NCBI GenBank assembly: GCA_963681505.1
Contig: OY811978.1
Span: forward strand, 8,876,731 to 8,940,730
Direction of reading: 5' to 3'
Length of the DNA stretch: 64,000 nt
From: Eunapius fragilis
Taxonomy: Eukaryota; Porifera; Demospongiae; Spongillida; Spongillidae
The notes under the pieces are model-generated. The model saw only the letters and a program-made list of their open reading frames with translations, did no database searches and had not been told where the DNA came from. This document shows, in pieces, positions 56,520 to 64,000 of this stretch. Numbering within the stretch: position 1 is the stretch's first letter; each line of letters starts with the position of its first letter. The translations under genes were made by a program, and so were the position numbers.

Positions 56520-57289
56520 TCTGAACCTGCGTCAGCAGGTTCAATATAGGATTGATTGAGGAATGATGAATGTCATTAAAAATTTTAAATCGCGTCGGGA
56601 GGGACAACGGAGAAACGGATCACTTATCTCGTTGCAGCAATCGAACGACAACACCTAGATCTACGTTTTCATGCTAGTTTCATGTCATTAAACTATGCGC
56701 TTCCAGACAAACAAAGAACCTGCTTCTCGTGCCCATTCCCAAAAAAATTGTTCGTCGTCGTCGTCGTCGTCGTCGTCTTCCTTAGGAAGGTATAACTCGA
56801 GCTACGAACGGTTTTAAAGAACGACAATAGTACCAATCTCTTCAGAATTTACCGGCACGTTATCCTAGCATGTCATTTGGACACATATCACATCTAGAAA
56901 GAAACTACAGCGAGAAATACCCTATTTTGTTGCAAGTTCTATGGCCATCTAGCAAGTTCTAGCAAGTTCTTAATAAAAAAAAAAGAACAAAAAACTTATG
57001 AAACAAGTAAATAAAAACATTCTCTAACGAGAAAGTTGGTGGGCATATAGGATTGACAATGTTGGTGTAAAAAGCACGGAAACAAGTGTGACAGAAATGT
57101 TACTGGAAAATTGAAATAGGCCTATATTTAGCCCAGTCACATTTAGGCCTGAGAAAACGGGCTAAATATAGGCCTATTTCAATTTTCCAGTAACATTTCT
57201 GTCACACTTGTTTCCGTGCTTTTTACACCAACATTGTCAATCCTATATGCCCTCCAACTTTCTCGTTAGAGAATGTTTTTATTTACTTG
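56520..57289 (+). mobile_element. Helitron-like element H2 (770 bp, non-autonomous)
   Basis: Starts TCTGAACCTGC with hairpin GAACCTGC/GCAGGTTC after host A, and ends TTTTTATTTACTTG before host T. The first 360 bp match the 5' end of H1 (29300-29647), including a (GTC)n tract and TATAACTCGAG. The last 287 bp (57003-57289) are an inverted repeat with arms of about 135 bp carrying ACAGAAATGTTACTGGAAAA and its inverse. No ORF. Confidence 0.75.
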
Positions 57290-57514
57290 TAAAAGGTACT
57301 CTCCCACTTTCGTTGGATGCATTTTCTCTCCATTCAAATGTTATCTACACATACGGGACGGCTTTATATCCCATGAGTTCAATTTGAAATCAAAATTACA
57401 CAAGCACATAAATACATGTACTCAGACATACTGATGTAAATAGATCATCAATACATACACACATAAATACATAGATTCATACACGCGCGCGCACACACAC
57501 ACACGTGTTACAAT

Positions 57515-57720
57515 CCAGGGGCGGATACAGGGTTTTCCAAAAGGGGGGGTTGAGACCCGCGATACGAATGGTGGGGGGGGGGGGGGGTGCTGTCCGCTTT
57601 AGACCCGACATGAAAAGCGGGGGGGTTGCTACCCGCTTCAGGCCAAGCGAGGGGAGGGGGTGCTGTCCACTTCAAGCCCGATACGAAAAGCAAGGGAGGG
57701 GGGGGGGATGCTGTCCATTG
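57515..57720. repeat. G-rich repeat module cluster, third locus
   Basis: Begins CAGGGGCGGATACAGG, a CAGTGGCG-type terminus, and contains four CGATACGAAAAGC-like modules joined by G runs. It runs into the minisatellite at 57720. Confidence 0.65.
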
Positions 57721-58040
57721 TGTGTGTGTGTGTGTGTGTGTGTGTGGCTGTGAGGGTGTGTGTGGAGAGGTGTGTAGGGGTATGGAGTGTAGGGTGTGTG
57801 TGGATGGGAGTGTAGGGTGTGTGGATGGGAGTGTAGGGTGTGTGTGGATGGGAGTGTAGGGTGTGTGTGGATGGGAGTGTAGGGGGGTGTGGAGAGGTGA
57901 GTGTAGGTATGGAGTGTAAGGTGTGTGTGGAGAGGGGAGTTGTGTAGGTGGGTGTGCGAAGACGTGTGTGTGGATGGGAGTGTAGGGTGTGTGGAGGGGT
58001 GTGTGTAGAGGGGAGTGTGGGGTGTGTAGGGTGCGTGTGG
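57720..58040 (+). repeat. G-rich minisatellite, short array
   Basis: Same repeat words as 653-1760 (GTGTGTGGATGGGAGTGTAG) but about 0.3 kb long. It is the left edge of duplication copy B. Confidence 0.9.
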
Positions 58041-58401
58041 TGAGGGGTGTTTGTGTGCTAAGTTATTTGTGGCACCAAACCACCAAACCAAATAACTAGA
58101 AGAAAAATGTTTGGCCACTACTTTCATGCATTAACAACCCACTCACCACTGCTGTACCGAATCATTTGTCTAAGATCCCTAAACACGGAGATTCAGATGA
58201 GAATGTTCAGTCAAGTCAAACAAATCAGCAATTCAACATGAAATCAAAACACAGAGAACATTATCACCAATGCCATCAAACGCCTGCATTATGAGCAACA
58301 TTCTAAACATGAGGACACGGTAGCAGTGCAAAAGTTGTGAGGTAGAAAAGTTTGGAAAAGTTACAGGAAAAATCTCAAACACCCACTTTACAAGGGAGAT
58401 T

Positions 58402-58686
58402 ATGAAATCTGCATCGTACCAAGCACACATCGAGAGGATTAGTGATTACCTTATTTGTGGACCTGGTGTGTGGTGGAAGACCACTGATAACGGAGTTGAG
58501 TTCTTTGATGGAGACTCAGAAGAGGACTACAAGGCTGTAGGTCCTTCCTTGCATCACTTCCATTCAGTTTCACTGGAGGAGATTGATGCGCTTTTATTAG
58601 AACAGTGGGAACAGTGCATTGCACAGAACATTGAACTTCTAGCACTAATAATGTACAGGACTGGTGCCGGTGTTGTACTGGGCTGA
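58402..58686 (+). CDS. Hypothetical 94-aa ORF, second copy
   Basis: Duplicate of 2103-2387 with four amino-acid changes and no silent ones. The frame remains open. Not recognised. Confidence 0.3.
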   Translation: MKSASYQAHIERISDYLICGPGVWWKTTDNGVEFFDGDSEEDYKAVGPSLHHFHSVSLEEIDALLLEQWEQCIAQNIELLALIMYRTGAGVVLG

Positions 58687-58689
58687 TGT

Positions 58690-58830
58690 ATTGAATGTAC
58701 TGGACTGGTGTGATGTATGTACTGGACTGGTGTGATGTATGTACTGGACTGGTGTGATGTATGTACTGGACTGGTGTGATGTATGTACTGGACTGGTGTG
58801 ATGTATGTACAGGACCGGTGTGTGTAGTAT
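58690..58830 (+). repeat. 22-bp minisatellite, second copy
   Basis: About six units of the GTACTGGACTGGTGTGATGT repeat, one more than at 2386-2515. Confidence 0.85.
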
Positions 58831-58940
58831 GTACTGGACCACCTCACATAAACTCCATGGACTTAAATAGCAGACTTTGCATTTGGTGATATCAAACATC
58901 CTCTGTGTGTGTGTGTGTGCATATGGTGTGTGTGTGTGTG

Positions 58941-58979
<39 letters not shown>

Positions 58980-59367
58980 TATTTACATGTAAATGGTCTC
59001 ACTGGATGGAGCCTTGATAATGGCAGTGAAATTATTTCTACCCTATCTCAAAAGATTTGGCCACTGGATATGCTGAGCTATTCACACACATGACTTCATA
59101 TTTACCCATGGCTTCAGAACTTCAAATGTAAAAATCTGAGGATGGTGCACAGATGTGTAGTACTTCCCACCAACACCCTCCCTCTTTAATAAATGTGCAG
59201 GGGCAATGCCACACCCCCTTCCCTCCTCCATCATACAACATACCAGTCCACTACATACATCACAGCAATCCAATACACCAGTCCTGTTCATACAACATGT
59301 GGTGGAAGTTGCAAATACATAATGCCTCTGTACTGTATATAGGACTCGGGAACTAGTGAGACACACC

Positions 59368-59476
59368 CAGTGGTGGATCCAGGCATATTTTAGGCTCATT
59401 AAAACCGGGCAATTATGGGCACGGGCCCATAATTGCCCGGTTTTAATGAACCTAAAATATGCTGGATCCGCCACTG
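59368..59476. mobile_element. 109-bp palindrome, duplicate copy
   Basis: Same as 2993-3101 within the segmental duplication. Confidence 0.75.
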
Positions 59477-59680
59477 CACACCCACCCAAGATCTGAGCAC
59501 TTAGTGTCATTTGAAGTAAGTTTCTGGATCGTAGTGGCCTGGGCAGTGCCACTTTCAAAAGGCAATCCAGTATGTATAAGTCCAGTACATGCAACAACTG
59601 GTGTGTTGTATGTATTGAACCAACTAACATACATTCCATGGTGTTAAATGGGAGACTTTGCGTTTGGTCATAGCAAACAT

Positions 59681-59682
<2 letters not shown>

Positions 59683-59742
<60 letters not shown>

Positions 59743-60149
59743 GTGTATATGTGTGCATGTGTGATATGTATAGTGATATACATGTGTGCATGTGTTTATA
59801 TGCATGAGCAAATAATTAACTAACACACATGAAGCCAGCTGCTGCTCACCTAACAGTACAGAAGCAGTCCATTAGCAGAAGAGCGATAACATATGCACAA
59901 TGCACACACATCTAATGCACACAAACACATGCACATATTCTCAACAGACATATATGATATATTCTCAACAGACATATGCACACCCACACACAATGCGTAT
60001 GATCTAGCTAGCTCCCCTTGTGTATGATTTAGCTCCCCTTGCTTGAGAGGTCCAGCTAGTTGATACTTGGGCTATATTGAGCCCCACTTATAACATGCAG
60101 AAATGTTATAAAAACACAGAAATGCACAAATACATACTCCAGACATATA

Positions 60150-60226
<77 letters not shown>

Positions 60227-60230
60227 CACA
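59683..60230. repeat. (GT)n at 59683-59741 and (CA)n at 60151-60224
   Basis: Both tracts are longer than their partners in copy A (3316-3334 and 3720-3785), showing independent expansion since duplication. Confidence 0.9.
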
Positions 60231-60649
60231 AAACAACGTACATGTACATGAACAAACACCTCTAGCTTGAGAGGTCCAGTTCCAATCTATTGTCAGTCCA
60301 GCTTGCCCAAATACTAGACTACTGAGACCTATGTGAGTGTATGAATGAAGTGACCCAAATGAACACACAAGTACAATATCCACATGCACACACACACACA
60401 CGCATTCACATGCATATACACTTGCACACACATGCACACAAGCATACACATGCATGCACACAAGCACACACATACATATGGCACCAACACTTTTGTGATG
60501 GAAACTGATCCAACAACTAGACAATATCACACTGTTAGGCCTATACAGTTGTATAGGCAGGCTGGTTGTAGGCTATTTCAAATGTTGTTTAGTTCTTAGT
60601 TTGGCGGGGTCTGGTAAATATACAAGATATTATTGAGTCCAGTCTGAAG

Positions 60650-61335
60650 CGTACGGCACCCCCCCCCCCCCTCCCCCCCCCGCTTTTCGTATCGGGCCAG
60701 AAGCGGACAGCACCACCACCCCCACCACCCCACTCCTGCTTTTCGTATCGCGGCAGTGACGTAGTGTGAGTGTTGAGCGCCCGGGGGGGTGGGGGGGCTG
60801 TCGGCTTCTGGCCCGATTGGGGGGGGGGGGTACCTAGCGGAAAAGAGGGAAGGGGAGGAGCCTTATATTATATGAACGCGTTTACAACTGCCCCCTGTAT
60901 CTGCCGATGCGTTCGTGAGTTCTCGTTGACGCGATAATTAATTATCTCTCGTCTACTTCGACGCCCCCTCAACCCTGCGCCCGGGGACATATGTCCCCCC
61001 CCCCTCTCTCTACACCACTGTATCGCGGGTCTAAACCTCCCTTTTGGAAATTTCTGTATCCGCCCCTGGAGAGGGTGCTCCAGGTGCTTTTGAGCACCCC
61101 CCTCGGTCAAAATTGTAACCGTTAGTTATTAAATATAACGACAACGTGTGCCAAAGGCCTCCACTTTTCGTATCGGACTTGAAGCGGACTGCATCCCCCC
61201 CCCTCCCACACACACACACTCACTTTTCATATCGGACCAGAAGCGGGCCCTCCCCTTCCCCCCCCCCCCCCCCCCCCCCCAGTATTCCTGACCTTAGCAC
61301 CCCCTCGCTGAAATTCTGGATACGCCACTGTATAT
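60650..61335. repeat. C/G-homopolymer repeat cluster, duplicate copy
   Basis: Partner of 4190-4890 with homopolymer lengths changed. It ends at CTGGATACGCCACTG. Confidence 0.7.
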
Positions 61336-62768
61336 ATACTACGTATGTGGGTCAAGCTATGGTTGTTACGCACATGTAGAACGCCTATAAGCACCTCAGA
61401 TGTAACATACCTGAGTGAGTCACACAGTGGCCGAGCCCGTATAAAAACGTCCATTACGTCATACAAGTGGAAGGATTAATAATGGGGACATTCAGTACCT
61501 AACACCACTGAAGTGACTCTGGAACCTAGAAAAGTAGGGGAAAGAGTGTTTTATGGTATCTGGCCCCTTCCTCGATGATCTGGCTAACATTGTAATAACT
61601 AGATTTTACTACAACTATCACAGATTCTGAGAAAAATGCACAAACATCTTGACAAAACCCAAATTTTTACCCAATTTCTACATGTGTCTATGGGCGTGTT
61701 GTTTTAGGGCCATGGAACCTACAGATAGACCCTGAATTTTTTTGTTTCATCAACAAAGCATTGTGAAAGATGTCCTTAACTTTATTTTTGACCCGATTGT
61801 TTAATTCTGTTGATTCCTGATTTATACTGAACAGAAATGCACTTTCTTCCATACATGTCAATGGACGCGTGCGCGGAAAATTAACGGACGTTTGCATTGA
61901 CGCGTCAGGAATACGTAATGAGCGTCCGAAATTTCTGGTAATGCTATGCATGCGGTGATCTATACGTTGAACCTATGTGGTATACAATTATACGAACGAG
62001 CAGCACCGATTATTCATAAGATACAGGATCGTACTGTGTTGTGAAAAACCAATATGGCAAGGCTTGGATGGCTGTTTTGAACACTGACATGATTCTTCAC
62101 TATGGTAATGTATATAGACATTTGTGGAAAATTGTTGGGCGTCCGTGGCATCAACCTGAAGTAATCCCTCCCCCCCCCGCGACACGATCTAGTATAGGTC
62201 TATAAAAGAATAGTGGTAACATGCGTAGGGCTAGCGAGGGAAGTAATGTTGGACTTAAAATGAGAATGGTATGGCTCGCTCGAGATACAGTATTTATAAC
62301 GAGGCTTATTTCCAAGCCATTTATGGTATGTTCTAATTGTAAACCTAATGCCTGGCCGCTGTGGATAGAAGCGCGTTCCACCGTTTTCCTTTCGGAGCGC
62401 GCAATGTTGATCTATACTCAACCTTGTGAACTTTTAATGAGCCACTTGAATTAAACGGCGCGACTGTGGAAATTTCTGGGTGATCCACAGTACATGCATG
62501 TCACTTGGCGTACTAAGCCCTCCAACGTCTGGCAGCAGCAGCCTTGCGCATTCAGGATTAGATATAAAGCCGCATCGCGGCAACCCTGCATGCATACTCA
62601 GTATAAGACAATCACACAAAGTATATATATGTTTAGGAAGGTTTTTAAAAGCGATGTTCCAATTAAAAAGCTTTTAAGTGTGTCAACAAAAGCAAAATGA
62701 TTTTTCTAACGTTTGAGAAGTAACTGGAAGAAGACAAGAAGTAAATAGGTATCAGCTATACACGTACA
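61336..62768. other. Intron-1 sequence of gene 3, no gene seen
   Basis: Conserved with 4890-5890 (copy A) and 37430-38450 (gene 2). No coding exon recognised. Confidence 0.5.
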
Positions 62769-63550
62769 TCGGAAGTCTCGCTAGAGACTTCCATATAGGT
62801 TTTGACCCCGACTATGAATTTAATTAAAATCCCGCGACCCTACCCTAGCTTCGCTCCCGACGATCGGATCGTCTAACTTGTTGCGGCAATCGATCTAGAA
62901 GTCAAAACTGAGTAGTTTCGTTTTTGTTTCACGTCGTAGAACCGCGTGGTTGTCGAGAACGAAAAATACTGCTGTCCTCGTTCCCCTTCCAAAAATAATG
63001 GGCGGGTCGTCTGCTTCTTCTTGAAAACGCATAACTCGGGACAGGAACACTTTTAAGCAATGAGAATTGCACCAATAGCTTTAGAATTTGCTGGAGGACT
63101 CGCTTTGATACAAAAAAGCCTAAAAGCCTATATACGGTCTTACCAATTCTAATTAAGCAAAGGTACCTAGAAAATTTTCACAATACGACTGGATCGGTTA
63201 AATGAAAGGGGGAAACCTGCGATGCAACAGTGATTTGGGTGTTAAAAAAATTAAGGTAACAAGTAAATAAAAACATTCTCTCTGAGAAAGTTGGTGGGAT
63301 ATAGGTTTTGCAGGCAAATAGTATACTAGTGTAAAAAGCAAGGAAACAAGTTTTATCAGAAGGGAAAATGTAATAGTCCTATATTTAGCACACTTCGACT
63401 AAGGCATATGCTGTTTCTGTGCTAAATATAGGACTATTACATTTTCCCTTCTGATAAAACTTGTTTCCTTGCTTTTTACACCAGTATAGTATTTGCCTGC
63501 AAAACCTATATCCCACCAACTTTCTCAGAGAGAATGTTTTTATTTACTTG
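62769..63550 (+). mobile_element. Helitron-like element H3 (782 bp, divergent subfamily)
   Basis: Starts TCGGAAGTCTCGCTAGAGAC with a 9-bp hairpin stem and ends TTTTTATTTACTTG. The empty site CACGTACA|TATAAATC is intact at 5889 and 38452, so it went in between A and T without duplication. The last 293 bp (63258-63550) are an inverted repeat whose arms (AAAAGCAAGGAAACAAGTTT and inverse) differ from H1/H2 in sequence but not in layout. It keeps the TATAACTCG-like word (GCATAACTCGGG) in its 5' leader. No ORF. Confidence 0.78.
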
Positions 63551-64000
63551 TATAAATCACATATTACAGTATAACTTTATTCGTTACGAGAACGTATTGT
63601 TGTTTTGTAGTACGTAGCTTTTTCAGTGTGTTGTGCGTATTTAAGTGCAAGCATGCAGTGTGCGGTTAATTAGCGGCTGCAAACAATGCATGCTTCCAAG
63701 GAATGTGGGAGTGTTAATTCATCTTGCAGCGACCCATTTACTATACTTACAACTGCTTACAACTGATACTCAACCATCCAGCTGTACACAAGCCCGCATT
63801 CAAGATTACATGCACTATACTATGTTTTTCACTTGCCAGTACCTGGCATGACTCGGTATGGGGACATATAAATAAACAAAGATAAAACCACGCGGTTCCG
63901 CAAATAACTGAATGCGTATGTACGTATGCGTGCATACACCGTTGATAGATAAGCCATGCATGTCTGCCCATTGTAGGATGCATAGTCAATGCATGAGCCA
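63551..64000. other. Intron 1 of gene 3 immediately inside exon 1
   Basis: Matches 5900-6447. The final bases TCAATGCATGAGCCA correspond to 6431-6445, so exon 1 of gene 3 (signal peptide exon) should begin about a dozen bases beyond the window. Confidence 0.75.

Larger units (their letters stand above)
58032..64000. repeat. Segmental duplication, copy B (partner 1738-6447)
   Basis: Same order and orientation as copy A and continues to the end of the window. It differs by the H3 Helitron, the 61942-62366 segment kept here and lost in copy A, and microsatellite lengths. It belongs to intron 1 of gene 3. Confidence 0.9.

Overview
The window looks like nuclear DNA of an early-branching animal, most probably a sponge. 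The genes are split by many short GT-AG introns. The recurring family is a metabotropic GABA-B-like class C GPCR. The rest is dense with eukaryotic transposons, long CA/GT microsatellites and poly-C/poly-G tracts. I cannot name the species.

The backbone is a head-to-tail tandem cluster of four GABA-B-like receptor genes, all on the minus strand. Gene 0 has only exon 1 in the window (6457-6726); the rest lies to the left. Gene 1 (24854 down to 9002) can be modelled as 17 exons totalling 2745 nt, with every splice phase agreeing (914 aa). Gene 2 (39151 down to 29785) is a wreck: two frameshifted exons, a lost splice acceptor, exon 6 split by a 3.2-kb transposon, a Helitron in the following intron, and no 7TM half. 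Gene 3 (46182 down to 40258) is intact from exon 2 to the stop; its exon 1 should begin just past position 64000, because the last bases of the window match the intron sequence that ends about 12 bp from exon 1 of gene 0.

The long first introns and the gene-2 region are transposon territory. Three elements have Helitron-like ends (26413-29647 minus, 56520-57289 plus, 62769-63550 plus). Each starts with TC, ends with CTTG and lies between a host A and a host T. Two of the sites have an empty paralogous counterpart in this window. Each carries a small hairpin at the 5' end and an exceptionally large (about 290 bp) fold-back at the 3' end; a decayed fourth end lies at 23300-23523. A DNA transposon (30101-33289) has perfect 158-bp terminal inverted repeats and a 9-bp target duplication; it carries a frameshifted RecQ-type helicase and a convergent gene resembling the DUF6589 family. 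A third element (48971-51754) carries a broken, multi-copy-type protein with XPG/FEN-like acidic motifs. LINE 3' fragments, fold-back MITEs and several minisatellites fill much of the remainder.

A segmental duplication pairs about 1.74-6.45 kb with 58.03-64.0 kb, both being first-intron sequence of a receptor gene. It starts at a G-rich minisatellite in both copies. Stretches with no recognisable content are noted where they occur.
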